Assembly: GCA_023136265.1 (NCBI GenBank)
Contig: JAGLRN010000025.1
Coordinates: 1-64,000 of the forward strand
From: Thermoplasmata archaeon
Lineage (GTDB): Archaea > Thermoplasmatota > Thermoplasmata > RBG-16-68-12 > JAGMCJ01
Direction of reading: 5' to 3'
DNA: 64,000 nucleotides
A model generated the notes under the pieces. That model was not told the origin of the DNA. It made no database searches and saw only the letters and a list, made by a program, of their open reading frames with translations. The translations under genes and the position numbers were made by a program. Of the stretch, positions 36,868 through 46,855 are shown piece after piece (position 1 is the stretch's first letter; each line of letters begins with the position of its first letter).

Positions 36868-37785
36868 TCATCTGAGTAGAGCGAGGAGCAATGCCTTCTG
36901 CGCGTGGAGGCGGTTCTCGGCCTGGTCGAACACGATTGATTGGGGGCCATCGATCACTTCACCGGTTATCTCCTGTCCGCGGTGCGCGGGAAGGCAGTGC
37001 ATTATGAGGCAGTCGGGTGAGGCCAGCGCAACCAACTCCGAGTTCACTTGGTAGTCGCTGAGGGCCTCGAGCCTCTTCTTGACCTCCCCCTCGTCGCCCA
37101 TTGAGACCCATACATCCGTATAAATCACGTCGGACTCGTGGACTGCTTCCTTCGGGTCCCTCAGAATATCGCACGTGGACCCTGCTCGCGAAGCCAGCCT
37201 TTTAGAATCTTCGACGATGCCCTGATCCGGCTCGTATCCCTCAGGACAGGCAACCGAGATATCGATGCCGATGAGTGAGCACGCGAGTAGAAGAGAGTTG
37301 CATACGTTGTTTCCATCACCGACATAGGTCAGCTTCAGTCCCCTGGGTGTCCTCCTCTCAGTGATCGTCACGATATCCGCCAGGGCCTGGCAAGGGTGCT
37401 CCAGATCGTCGAGTGCATTGATCACCGGGATGGATGAATTGCTCGCCAGATCGAGAACCATCTCGTGGTCAGAGGCCCTGTAGGCGATGCAATCAACGTA
37501 CCTGCTCAGTGTTCTCGCCGTGTCTGGAATCGTCTCCCCCCTCCCAAGCTGCATATCCTGCGGATTGAGGAACAGCGATTTCCCGCCCAGCTGGTTCATT
37601 GCGACCTCAAAAGAGACGCGTGTCCGGGTGCTGCTTTTCTCGAATATCAGTGCTAGCGTCTTACCTTTCAGAACCTCGTCAGTCTCACCTGACCGGCATC
37701 CCTTCTTCAGGTCGAGCGCCGACTGAACCAGTTCTGCGAACTCGTCCTCCGCGTCGAGCACCGAGACGTAATCCTTTTGCATCAT
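36868..37785 (-). CDS. argF: Ornithine carbamoyltransferase
   Basis: FEKSSTRTRVSFEVAMNQLGG…DALDDLEHPCQALAD…MHCLPAHRGQEI. Confidence 0.95.
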   Translation of the reverse strand: MMQKDYVSVLDAEDEFAELVQSALDLKKGCRSGETDEVLKGKTLALIFEKSSTRTRVSFEVAMNQLGGKSLFLNPQDMQLGRGETIPDTARTLSRYVDCIAYRASDHEMVLDLASNSSIPVINALDDLEHPCQALADIVTITERRTPRGLKLTYVGDGNNVCNSLLLACSLIGIDISVACPEGYEPDQGIVEDSKRLASRAGSTCDILRDPKEAVHESDVIYTDVWVSMGDEGEVKKRLEALSDYQVNSELVALASPDCLIMHCLPAHRGQEITGEVIDGPQSIVFDQAENRLHAQKALLLALLR

Positions 37786-37878
37786 CGGGTCCTAGATGTC
37801 ACAGGCTAACAATAAGTTTTCGACACGACAGAGAATATCGGCATTGATAACACAATACAAATCCTTATATGATTTCAA

Positions 37879-38472
37879 GTGTTCGGAAAGACCCGAGGAA
37901 TGAGCATTGGGGGAATCCCTTTGAAAAAGAAGATGAAGATGAAGATATGCATGGTCGGCGAAGGTGCAGTTGGAAAGACCAGCCTGATTCGAAGGTTCGT
38001 TCTCGATGAGTTCGACGACAAGTATCTCCAGACCCTGGGGACCAAGGTCTCCAAGAAGGAAATCGTTGTGGACGTCAAGGAAAAGGATGTGGAGCTTCAG
38101 ATCGACATGACGATATGGGACATAATGGGTCAGAAAGGATTCCGAGAACTCCTGAAGGAAGCGTATTTCTACGGAGCCAAAGGCGTAATCGCGGTCTGTG
38201 ATATGACCCGTAAGGACACGCTTTCCGAGCTGGACGACTGGATCGAGGGAGTCTACAGCGTGACCGGGAGGGTTCCGATAGAGTTCCTCGCGAACAAGGT
38301 TGATCTGAAAGATGATGTGGCCATCGACGAGAATGACCTAGAACAGGCAAGCCGGGCCTACGACTCAAGGTTCTTCTACACGAGCGCCAAGACCGGTGAG
38401 AACGTAGAGGACGCGTTCAAGGAGCTGGCCGAAAAGATATCCCGCACGAAGCTGGGAGAGCTCGAGGACTAG
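37879..38472 (+). CDS. Ras-like small GTPase 1 (GTG start, or ATG at 37900)
   Basis: GEGAVGKTSLIRR; TIWDIMGQKGFRELLKEAYFYGAKG; NKVDLKD; TSAKTGENVEDAF. Confidence 0.92.
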   Translation: MFGKTRGMSIGGIPLKKKMKMKICMVGEGAVGKTSLIRRFVLDEFDDKYLQTLGTKVSKKEIVVDVKEKDVELQIDMTIWDIMGQKGFRELLKEAYFYGAKGVIAVCDMTRKDTLSELDDWIEGVYSVTGRVPIEFLANKVDLKDDVAIDENDLEQASRAYDSRFFYTSAKTGENVEDAFKELAEKISRTKLGELED

Positions 38473-38553
38473 TATCAACGCTGATAATCTCGTAGAAACC
38501 TATATCTGAGAACTTCCGTCTTTTTCAACCGCATCCATAGGGGATGGTGACAG

Positions 38554-39102
38554 ATGTTCGAAAGTAGCGACACCATGAAAATGAAGATATGCTTGGTGGG
38601 CGAGGGAGCGGTCGGCAAGACGAGCCTCATCAGGAAATATGTGCTCGATGAGTTTGATGACAGGTACATATCCACTCTGGGAGCGAAGATCACGAAGAAG
38701 GAACTGATGTTTGAATACCCAGACAATGGCGGCGAGCTTCGAATTGACATGACGATATGGGACATCATGGGAGAGAAGGGCTTCCGCGAACTGCTCAAAG
38801 AAGCGTATTTCCACGGTGCACAGGGGGTCCTCGCGGTCTGCGATGTTACAAGGAAGAACACTCTACCTGAACTAGAAAGCTGGATAGCCGCTATCGAGAC
38901 TGTCACCGGAAAGATACCTATCCGGTTCCTGGCCAACAAGGCGGACCTAAAGGACCAACTCACATTCACTGAGAGTGAATTACGCGAAATGAGTGCCAAG
39001 TATCAGTCTGCCTACCTTTTCACAAGCGCCAAGACGGGCGACAATGTGGACAAGGCCTTCATCGAGATTGCCGACGCAATCGCGAAGAGAAAGGTCGCCT
39101 AG
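38554..39102 (+). CDS. Ras-like small GTPase 2
   Basis: GEGAVGKTSLIRKYVLDEFDDRYISTLGAKITKKEL; WDIMGEKGFRELLKEAYFHGAQG; NKADLKD; TSAKTGDNVD. Confidence 0.92.
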   Translation: MFESSDTMKMKICLVGEGAVGKTSLIRKYVLDEFDDRYISTLGAKITKKELMFEYPDNGGELRIDMTIWDIMGEKGFRELLKEAYFHGAQGVLAVCDVTRKNTLPELESWIAAIETVTGKIPIRFLANKADLKDQLTFTESELREMSAKYQSAYLFTSAKTGDNVDKAFIEIADAIAKRKVA

Positions 39103-39195
39103 TCTGAGAATACAGACTGATAATCAACATTGATAGCCGTACAAGAAGTGCTATTTATCGTGCGGATTATTCGTAGAGGCGAAGGAGGCACCAAA

Positions 39196-39744
39196 ATGAG
39201 TGACGTCAGAAACATCAAGATGAAGGTCTGTCTCATTGGAGAGTTTGCCGTCGGCAAGACGAGTCTGATACAGAGATATGTCTACGACACTTTCAGTGAT
39301 AGGTACATACAGACGATTGGTGCGAAGATCACGAAAAAGGCCCTATTGCTCCAATATCCTGAGCGGAACACGAATCTTGATGTCGACCTAACGCTTTGGG
39401 ACATCATGGGGGAGAAGGGGTTCCGAGAGCTCCTCAAAGAGGCGTACTTCTACGGCGCCCAGGGTCTCTTGGCGGTTTGCGATATGACAAGGGAAGACAC
39501 GTACTACGAACTCCCCACGTGGATCAGCGCTGTAGAGAGAATAGCAGGATCCGTTCCCATTGTCTTCTTGGGAAACAAGGTGGATCTCACGGAGTCCAAG
39601 ACCGTAGAGGAAAACGACATGAAGATGATCGGAGATTCCTACGACTCGTCATATCTTCTGACAAGCGCGAGAACGGGAAGGAACGTGGAGACCGCATTCA
39701 TGAGAATCGCAGACAAAATCGCGGGAAAGGATGTCCTTGCATAG
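39196..39744 (+). CDS. Ras-like small GTPase 3
   Basis: GEFAVGKTSLIQRYVYDTFSDRYIQTIGAKITKKALL; WDIMGEKGFRELLKEAYFYGAQG; NKVDLT; TSARTGRNVE. Confidence 0.92.
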   Translation: MSDVRNIKMKVCLIGEFAVGKTSLIQRYVYDTFSDRYIQTIGAKITKKALLLQYPERNTNLDVDLTLWDIMGEKGFRELLKEAYFYGAQGLLAVCDMTREDTYYELPTWISAVERIAGSVPIVFLGNKVDLTESKTVEENDMKMIGDSYDSSYLLTSARTGRNVETAFMRIADKIAGKDVLA

Positions 39745-39785
39745 GCTTCATTCTCAATCTCGATAATTGCGGGGTAGGGTTCTTA

Positions 39786-40370
39786 ATGGCGTCTTCAGAT
39801 GTGTTTCCTGCAATGTCTCTGGAATCGAAGGACCTCGAGATAGTGAAGACGAAGATCTGCCTTGTCGGAGAGGCGGCAGTAGGCAAGACCAGCCTGATTC
39901 GGAGGTATGTCCTTGACATGTTCGAGGATCTCTACATAGCTACGCTGGGAGCCAAGGTAACGAAGAAAGGCTTGCTGCTCCCGAAGCTCGATGGCGGCAA
40001 CGACATTAAGGTCAACCTGATGATCTGGGACATCATGGGAGAGAAGGGGTTCCGAGAACTCCTCAAGGAAGCTTACTTCCATGGAGCTCAGGGCATACTG
40101 GCAGTCTGTGATGTCACCCGAAAGGACACGCTCCTGGAACTGAAGAACTGGATCGACTCGGTCACCAAGGTCACCGGCGAAGTCCCCGTAAGGTTCGTTG
40201 CCAACAAGATCGACTTGAAGGATGAGGCGCAGTTCGGAGAGGACGATGTGAGGGAGCTGAGCGAGGAAATAGGTTCATCCTACCTCATGACCAGTGCAAT
40301 GACTGGAGACGGAGTGGAGCAAGTTTTCGAGGAGATCGCGAGACTCATCGTGAAGAACATTGAGAGATAA
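39786..40370 (+). CDS. Ras-like small GTPase 4
   Basis: GEAAVGKTSLIRRYVLDMFEDLYIATLGAKVTKKGLL; WDIMGEKGFRELLKEAYFHGAQG; NKIDLKD; TSAMTGDGVE. Confidence 0.92.
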   Translation: MASSDVFPAMSLESKDLEIVKTKICLVGEAAVGKTSLIRRYVLDMFEDLYIATLGAKVTKKGLLLPKLDGGNDIKVNLMIWDIMGEKGFRELLKEAYFHGAQGILAVCDVTRKDTLLELKNWIDSVTKVTGEVPVRFVANKIDLKDEAQFGEDDVRELSEEIGSSYLMTSAMTGDGVEQVFEEIARLIVKNIER

Positions 40371-40510
40371 TCCTCCAGAGTCTCTTTTCTTCGTTCTGTG
40401 GTTCGAGAAATCATCTTGCCAGAGTCCGCCGTTCATATACAAACATTTAAGAGGGTGCAGAATTTATATCAGAATTGCCTAGGTATGAGTGCATCCAGAT
40501 TGGTGAATCG

Positions 40511-42496
40511 ATGAGTGGGGAGCCTACGAACTCTTCAGATGATGAGGACTTGCCTCCGATAGATGAGTGGATGGTGGGTCAGGACATCGGGTCCACTGCG
40601 GAGATTGAGATACCTTCAAGCCTCGTGGAACAGGTGATAGGTCAGGACGAGTCCGTTGTGGTCATCAAGAAAGCCGCAGAGCAGAAAAGGCATGTGATGC
40701 TCATAGGCGATCCAGGGACTGGAAAGTCGATGCTCGCCAACTCCATGGTAGAGCTGCTCTCAAAGGAGGAACTCCAGGACATTCTCGTCTATCACAATCC
40801 GGAGGACCCCAACGAGCCTAGGATAAGGGTAGTGCCCGCTGGCAAGGGAAAGGAGATAGTGAGTGCCCAGAAAGCGGAGGCCATGCAGAGAAGGGAGCAA
40901 AAAGCCTCTCTAATGATGACCATCATGTTCATAATCGTGGGGCTGGCCGTGATGCTCTCCATAAGGTACGATTCTGCCACTGGAGCTATCTCCATCGACC
41001 CCACACCCCTGATGATAGGCATCTTGATAGCATTCCTGATTTTTATGTTCTCCAGATACACTGGACATAGGCAGGAAGCTCAGATGATACCCAAACTGCT
41101 GGTGTCCCACGATCCTGATGATCTTCCGCCTTTCATCGATGCCACAGGATCTCATGCCGGCGCTCTTCTTGGAGATGTTAAGCACGATCCCTTCCAGTCG
41201 GGCGGTCTGGAGACGCCGTCTCACGACAGAGTGGACGCAGGTGCAATCCACCGCGCCCACAAGGGCGTTCTCTTCCTCGATGAGATCAACATGCTAAGGT
41301 TGGAGAGCCAGCAGAGCCTGCTTACCGCCTTGCAGGAGAAGAAGTTCAGCATAGTCGGTCAGAGCGAGAGAAGCTCTGGAGCCATGGTGAAGACGGAAGC
41401 GGTGCCTTGCGATTTCATACTCGTGGCGGCTGGGAATCTGGATGCGGTCTCTGGCATGCATCCCGCCCTGAGGTCCAGAATAAGAGGCTACGGCTACGAG
41501 GTCTATATGAAGAGCATCATGAACGACACGCATAGCAACAGAGTGAAGCTCATCAGATTCGTAGCGCAAGAAGTGTCCAAAGACAAGAAGATCCCTCACT
41601 TCGATAAGGGTGCCGTCACCGAGATCCTCCGAGAGGCGAGAAGGCGGAGCGGGAGGAAGGGAAGGCTGACCTTGCGCTTGAGAGAGCTGGGCGGCCTCAT
41701 CCGAGTCGCTGGGGACATCGCCACAGAGGATAAGGCTCCGCTCGTCACAGCCGATCACGTTTACAGAGGAAAGAAGATTGCCAGGTCGCTCGAGCAGCAG
41801 ATCGCAGACAGGATAATAGAAGACAGGAAGATGTACGCCACATCCATGGTCGAGGGAGAGGCTGTCGGAGTTGTCAACGGTCTGGCGGTCCTGCACGGTG
41901 CAAGCGGCATGGTGGAATTCTCCGGCATCCTTCTTCCGATTGTGGCTGAGGTGACTCCAGCCCAGACGAAGGACGGCGGGAAGATAATCGCAACGGGGAA
42001 GCTGGGAGAGATAGCCAGAGAATCCGTGCAGAACGTGTCCGCCCTAATCAAGAAGTTCACGGGCCAGGACATAAGTAATCACGATATTCACGTTCAGTTC
42101 GTCGGAAGCAGTGAAGGAACAGAAGGGGATTCCGCTTCCATATCGGTTGCCACGGCTGTGATATCCGCACTTGAGGATGTGGAGGTCGACCAGAGCGTCG
42201 GAATGACAGGGTCGCTGAGCGTCAGAGGGCAGGTCCTTCCGGTTGGTGCCGTGACGGCCAAGATAGAGGCGGCTGCAGAGATGGGTCTCAAGAAGGTAAT
42301 CATTCCCAAGTCCAATATGAAGGATGTCCTGCTGGAGGACAAGTACATAGGGGAGATCGAAGTGATCCCAGTCGAGACGCTCAAGGATGTTCTAGTGCAC
42401 GCGCTCGTCGGAAAGAGGAAGGAGGGTCTTCTGGAGAAACTGGCTGCGTTGGTCTCGAAATCGACGACACCGATCGATAGAGCCATTCCCCAATAA
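40511..42496 (+). CDS. lonB: Archaeal LonB membrane-anchored ATP-dependent protease
   Basis: [14 protein letters not shown]; two TM segments after Walker [60 protein letters not shown]. Confidence 0.96.
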   Translation: MSGEPTNSSDDEDLPPIDEWMVGQDIGSTAEIEIPSSLVEQVIGQDESVVVIKKAAEQKRHVMLIGDPGTGKSMLANSMVELLSKEELQDILVYHNPEDPNEPRIRVVPAGKGKEIVSAQKAEAMQRREQKASLMMTIMFIIVGLAVMLSIRYDSATGAISIDPTPLMIGILIAFLIFMFSRYTGHRQEAQMIPKLLVSHDPDDLPPFIDATGSHAGALLGDVKHDPFQSGGLETPSHDRVDAGAIHRAHKGVLFLDEINMLRLESQQSLLTALQEKKFSIVGQSERSSGAMVKTEAVPCDFILVAAGNLDAVSGMHPALRSRIRGYGYEVYMKSIMNDTHSNRVKLIRFVAQEVSKDKKIPHFDKGAVTEILREARRRSGRKGRLTLRLRELGGLIRVAGDIATEDKAPLVTADHVYRGKKIARSLEQQIADRIIEDRKMYATSMVEGEAVGVVNGLAVLHGASGMVEFSGILLPIVAEVTPAQTKDGGKIIATGKLGEIARESVQNVSALIKKFTGQDISNHDIHVQFVGSSEGTEGDSASISVATAVISALEDVEVDQSVGMTGSLSVRGQVLPVGAVTAKIEAAAEMGLKKVIIPKSNMKDVLLEDKYIGEIEVIPVETLKDVLVHALVGKRKEGLLEKLAALVSKSTTPIDRAIPQ

Positions 42497-42508
42497 GAAG
42501 GGGTTCAT

Positions 42509-42661
42509 TTGAGCCAGACGGAAAGCTGCGACGAATATGCCTTTCACAAGGAATTGGACAGCGATCTCGACGACGAATCTTGCGAGCATTGCTCGAAGTA
42601 CCTGACAGTCTACTGCCCCCACATAGATGAGTTCTTTGAGGAGGGTTTCGATGAGGACTGA
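42509..42661 (+). CDS. 50-aa Cys/acid-rich protein (TTG start) between lonB and nadM
   Basis: LSQTESCDEYAFHKELDSDLDDESCEHCSKYLTVYCPHIDEFFEEGFDED; overlaps start of nadM. Confidence 0.45.
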   Translation: MSQTESCDEYAFHKELDSDLDDESCEHCSKYLTVYCPHIDEFFEEGFDED

Positions 42662-43205
42662 CTCATGGCCACTCTTCATTGGCAGATTTCAACCTTTCCA
42701 CAGAGGACACCTGGCCATGGTGAAACTGATACTAGAAGAACACGGCGGTATCAGGTTCGGAATAGGGAGTTCCCAGTACAAGGATACTGAGAAGAACCCC
42801 TTCTCATTTGAGGAGAGGGCCGTGATGATAAGGTCAACGATGGAGAAGGAGGGGTTCGAGGATTACGGGATCGTGGCAATTGAGGACTTGCACAACGACA
42901 AACTGTGGGTCGACCAATTTGCGGATCTCGTCCCTGACCTGCAGGTTGTCTACTCGAATGACCCACTGACAATCAGACTCCTCCAGGAAAGGGGCTTTGA
43001 CGCGAGGGTCATGCCCCTGGTGGAGAGGGACGCGCTCTCAGGAACCGAGGTCAGAAAGCGCATGCTGGAGGACAGAGACTGGGAGGCACTGGTTCCTCCC
43101 ACTGTTCGAGACGTCCTCGTCGAAGTGGATGGACCCGAGAGAATCCGAAGAACAGCCGGGGAGACCTCAGATACAGACGAGGACCAGAAGCACGGAGACG
43201 GATAG
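42651..43205 (+). CDS. nadM: Nicotinamide-nucleotide adenylyltransferase (archaeal NadM type)
   Basis: LFIGRFQPFHRGHLAMVKLIL…IGSSQYKDTEKNPFSFEERAVMI; VERDALSGTEVRKRM. Confidence 0.95.
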   Translation: MRTDSWPLFIGRFQPFHRGHLAMVKLILEEHGGIRFGIGSSQYKDTEKNPFSFEERAVMIRSTMEKEGFEDYGIVAIEDLHNDKLWVDQFADLVPDLQVVYSNDPLTIRLLQERGFDARVMPLVERDALSGTEVRKRMLEDRDWEALVPPTVRDVLVEVDGPERIRRTAGETSDTDEDQKHGDG

Positions 43206-43619
43206 ACCCGCGAGTATCAGGTGAGATCTTCTCCTTCTCGATTGCCTGGGTCTTCTAGCTCTGCGGAACGGAGCGATCCTCTTGCTGTTCCGAGGCACGA
43301 CGTAGACCCCCTCGCCATCGGTCACGTCCAGGGAGATATGGCTCACGAATCCCACAACGATGGAGATGAGGAGGAGACCCGTCCACACGTCACCAGCCAC
43401 AACCGCGATTGCGACACAAATAGCGGAGAGCAGTGACGTCGTGAAGAAGGAATGAATCGCCGAAGACCTCTTCTCATCAGAGCGATGGTCCAAGTCGACA
43501 AGAATGGACACGATGGCCGCGTAGAAAGTGAACTCGTTGATGCCTTGGCCGACCAGTGGGAAGCTAACCAGTCCCTGAACCGCGGCCGCGAATAGAACAT
43601 GAATGAGGAGAGTGGGCAT
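43167..43619 (-). CDS. Membrane protein, YdjM/metal-dependent-hydrolase-like
   Basis: Hydrophobic; ILVDLDHRSDEKRSSAIHSFF…GFVSHISLDVTDGEGVYVVPRNSKRIAPF. Confidence 0.6.
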   Translation of the reverse strand: MPTLLIHVLFAAAVQGLVSFPLVGQGINEFTFYAAIVSILVDLDHRSDEKRSSAIHSFFTTSLLSAICVAIAVVAGDVWTGLLLISIVVGFVSHISLDVTDGEGVYVVPRNSKRIAPFRRARRPRQSRRRRSHLILAGLSVSVLLVLVCI

Positions 43620-43623
43620 GCGA

Positions 43624-45279
43624 TCACCCCACGAACAGGATTATGAGAGGGAAAATCAGACAACCCATCAAGTGGACTCTCTTGACGCCGACCAGAGGCG
43701 GAATCATCCCAAGACACGTGGCAAGGAAAGCGATCACCAGTCCGAGGATCCCGCTCAATAGGAAGACCATCCCGACCAGAAGGATCATGATCGTGTAGAC
43801 CAGCTTCCTGTAGTCCAGATCTGAGCAGGCAAGAGCGAACCTCCGCCCAATCTTCTTCGTGAGGATGAAGCCCACACACGCTGCAATGACTCCCGAAAGG
43901 AGAAGAGTCGCCATTGCCAGAGGAACGAGCTCGATCTCGGTCCACGGCACGAGAGCGTCACCCAACTCGCTTATCATTGCATTCATGACACCGCTCCTTG
44001 CCCTGAGCAACACAAAGAGCGCCAGAAGTGTGAAGAAGCAGCTGGATGTGTTCACCGCCGAGACCGCGACAATGAAATCCCTCTCCGAATCATCCTTCTT
44101 GTCCCGATCGTCCAGCATCTTGGCAATCACAGTCGCCGTTGCGTTGCTGATTCCAGGAAACCAGCCCGCGACGCATCCCGCCACTGCACCCTTCAGACCT
44201 GAGGAGAAACGACCGCGGAAGAGCTCTCCTTCGCTGATCTCCACGCATTGCTCAGGGATTCCGGTGTTCCTCGCAAGACTCAGAATCAGTGTGGAAAGCC
44301 CGAACAACCCAGTGAAGAGAGGGAAGAGGCCGACGGAGCTTTTGTCGATAACGAGTGAAGGGAAAGGGAACCAGTTGGTTCCAAAGAGGCCGGTCGAAAG
44401 AACGACGTATCCCAATAGCCCGGAGACCAGAAACACGCCGAGTGCCCAGATCTTAGTCAGAAGGGCCTGTCGATACGAGGGAGATGGCTCAACAATCCCC
44501 GCTACGTACGCCTTGTCGCCCTCCTTGAGTCTGCACGGTGACTCGAACTCCAATCTCACCGATCCATTCCCATTCGAAAGCAGGGCGAATCGAGACTTTC
44601 GCCTCAGAATCGTTCCCTCAACAACGACCGCCTTCCAGAAGTGATGCGAGGATGGGGTCCCTGTCCCCGCTCCTACGAGTTCATGCATCCGCCGGAATTC
44701 CCGCTCGTCTCTCAGTATGCCGCCAGAAGTGCAGCGGAGCATGGGCTTGCATCTTTCCATTCTCGTCCGCTCACTCACGATAAGCAGGGCGACGACCGTC
44801 ACGAGTATGAGCGGTATCGACCACGAGAGCTTCTCGTAGACGTGAAGCGGACTTCCCATCAGAAACCTGGCAGGGAACATCAGGCACAGGAAGAAGAACA
44901 GTGCAACCAAGCTCCCGAATGCGGACAGGAGGACCGCTTCGTATCCTCTGCCCTTCAGCAGCATTCTGTGACCTGGCAGGACGGAGAGTGCTGTGTCCGC
45001 ATCAGGCGCGCCAAGAAACACAGATGGTATGTAGTCGAGGAATGTGTGCGAAACCGCGTTGGCGATGATGACGCAGCATATCAGGATGAGGATGTCTGCG
45101 TATGTTGGTTCGGCCCAGCCAACGAGAAAGGTGACGAGGGTGGTCAGCTGAGTGTGGAGAGCCACGAAGGAGGCGGCAACGAGATTCACGTGGATGCCAG
45201 GAGTCAAGCCTGTGATCACTCCGAGCGCCGTGCCAACCATTGAGAGGAGGACAACGCACAGCACAAGCAAGACTGGTTC
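43624..45279 (-). CDS. TctA-like (COG1784-type) polytopic membrane protein with an inserted soluble OB-fold-like segment
   Basis: TALGVITGLTPGIHVNLVAAS; GWFPGISNATATVIAKML; mid-protein VVVEGTILRRKSRFALLSNGNGSVRLEFE…VAGIVEP. Confidence 0.7.
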   Translation of the reverse strand, partial: EPVLLVLCVVLLSMVGTALGVITGLTPGIHVNLVAASFVALHTQLTTLVTFLVGWAEPTYADILILICCVIIANAVSHTFLDYIPSVFLGAPDADTALSVLPGHRMLLKGRGYEAVLLSAFGSLVALFFFLCLMFPARFLMGSPLHVYEKLSWSIPLILVTVVALLIVSERTRMERCKPMLRCTSGGILRDEREFRRMHELVGAGTGTPSSHHFWKAVVVEGTILRRKSRFALLSNGNGSVRLEFESPCRLKEGDKAYVAGIVEPSPSYRQALLTKIWALGVFLVSGLLGYVVLSTGLFGTNWFPFPSLVIDKSSVGLFPLFTGLFGLSTLILSLARNTGIPEQCVEISEGELFRGRFSSGLKGAVAGCVAGWFPGISNATATVIAKMLDDRDKKDDSERDFIVAVSAVNTSSCFFTLLALFVLLRARSGVMNAMISELGDALVPWTEIELVPLAMATLLLSGVIAACVGFILTKKIGRRFALACSDLDYRKLVYTIMILLVGMVFLLSGILGLVIAFLATCLGMIPPLVGVKRVHLMGCLIFPLIILFVG

Positions 45280-45433
45280 CATCAGCTTAGTATCGAGGGA
45301 TTCCAGCTTAACCCTGATTGAAAACACACTTGTCCGATTGTCTCACATCGAACCTGTATTCCGGAACCGTTTGACAGCTGGACGTTTTGTTCAGGAAAGA
45401 CCTTTAATATCCATTGGCCAATCGTGTTTCAGG

Positions 45434-46849
45434 ATGCACTACCTCGCGAGGAAGCTGTCGGAAGAGATGCTGAAGAAGAGGGAAGTCCTTATTGTCACTC
45501 ACATAGACGCCGATGGAATCACCGCGGGCTCCATTGCCCACAGTTCCCTCACGCGAGCAGGAATCGACCACGACATTCTGTTCGTGAAGAGCCTTGACGA
45601 TGAGGCGGTCGGAAGAATCCTCGAACGAAGCCCTGAGTTCGTGTGGTTCACAGACATCGGTGCCGGCAGTTACGACCTGATCTCCGAGATTCCAGGAATC
45701 GTCACCGATCATCACGTCCCATCGGAATCGTTCGCTGGATGCAGCAGCGGTCGTCTGCTTCCCCCAATCCGGGCCGAAGGGCCCAATATGTTGAACCCAC
45801 ACTTGTACGGCCTGGATGGTGCTCTGGACTTGAGCGGAGCGGGAGTAACGTACATCCTCGCGAAGGAGATGAGCAGCGAGAATGTGCACCTTTCTGGTCT
45901 GGCGGTCGTGGGTGCAGTTGGAGATATGCAGGACCAGAACCACAGGCGGCTCATCGGTTCGAACAGGAGAATACTCAGAGACGCTGAGGAATACGGCTCT
46001 GTGAGAATCGATACGGACATCCGGTACTTCGGCAGAGAGACTCGCCCCGTGACCAGGCTCCTCAAGTACTCGACCGACCCGTTATTGCCTGGCCTCAACG
46101 GCAACCACAGTGCTTGCGTTAGGTTCCTTGAAGAGATCGGGATACCCGTCAAGGCAGGAGATGAGTGGAGATGCTGGTCCGATCTGAGCTCCTCTGAGAA
46201 GCAGAGCCTTGTCTCTGCTCTCGTGACACTGTTGCTGGAATCGGGTCTAGGCCGTGAGCACATCGAGAGAATCGTGGGGGAGTGCTACACGCTCGTTCGA
46301 GAAAAGGAGGGATCGGTCCTCCGCGACGCAAAGGAGTTCGCCACGCTGTTGAATTCTTGTGGCAGATATGACAAGGCAGAGGTCGGCATGGAAATCTGTC
46401 TCGGGAACAGAGAGGAGAGCCTCGATGAGGCACTCGGTCTGCTCCGGACGCACAGGAAGTATCTCGTCGAATCCCTCGAAGTGGCTGCCGACATGGGAAT
46501 CATCGTGTTGGACCATCTCCAGTATTTTCATGGAGGAACAAGAATAAAAGACACGGTCATCGGAATCACGGCGGGGATCATGATGTCCTCTCCCGAGGTT
46601 GACAAGTCGCGTCCTCTCTTCGCCTTCGCGCATTCAGACGAGGGAGTGAAGGTCTCTGCCAGAGCAACGAAGTCCCTCGTTTCGAGGGGTCTTGACCTTT
46701 CCGTTGTCATGAGGGAAGCCGCCGAAACTATGGGCGGGGCGGGAGGAGGTCACAATATCGCCGCCGGTGCGACCATCCCGTACAACAGAGAAGATGAGTT
46801 TCTCGAACTGGCGCAGAACATCATTATGAACCAAATGAGACCCGAGTGA
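45434..46849 (+). CDS. DHH/DHHA1 phosphoesterase (archaeal RecJ-like)
   Basis: VLIVTHIDADGITAGSIAHSSL…VTDHHVP…GGAGGGHNIAAGATI. Confidence 0.88.
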   Translation: MHYLARKLSEEMLKKREVLIVTHIDADGITAGSIAHSSLTRAGIDHDILFVKSLDDEAVGRILERSPEFVWFTDIGAGSYDLISEIPGIVTDHHVPSESFAGCSSGRLLPPIRAEGPNMLNPHLYGLDGALDLSGAGVTYILAKEMSSENVHLSGLAVVGAVGDMQDQNHRRLIGSNRRILRDAEEYGSVRIDTDIRYFGRETRPVTRLLKYSTDPLLPGLNGNHSACVRFLEEIGIPVKAGDEWRCWSDLSSSEKQSLVSALVTLLLESGLGREHIERIVGECYTLVREKEGSVLRDAKEFATLLNSCGRYDKAEVGMEICLGNREESLDEALGLLRTHRKYLVESLEVAADMGIIVLDHLQYFHGGTRIKDTVIGITAGIMMSSPEVDKSRPLFAFAHSDEGVKVSARATKSLVSRGLDLSVVMREAAETMGGAGGGHNIAAGATIPYNREDEFLELAQNIIMNQMRPE

Positions 46850-46855
46850 GGCTCC

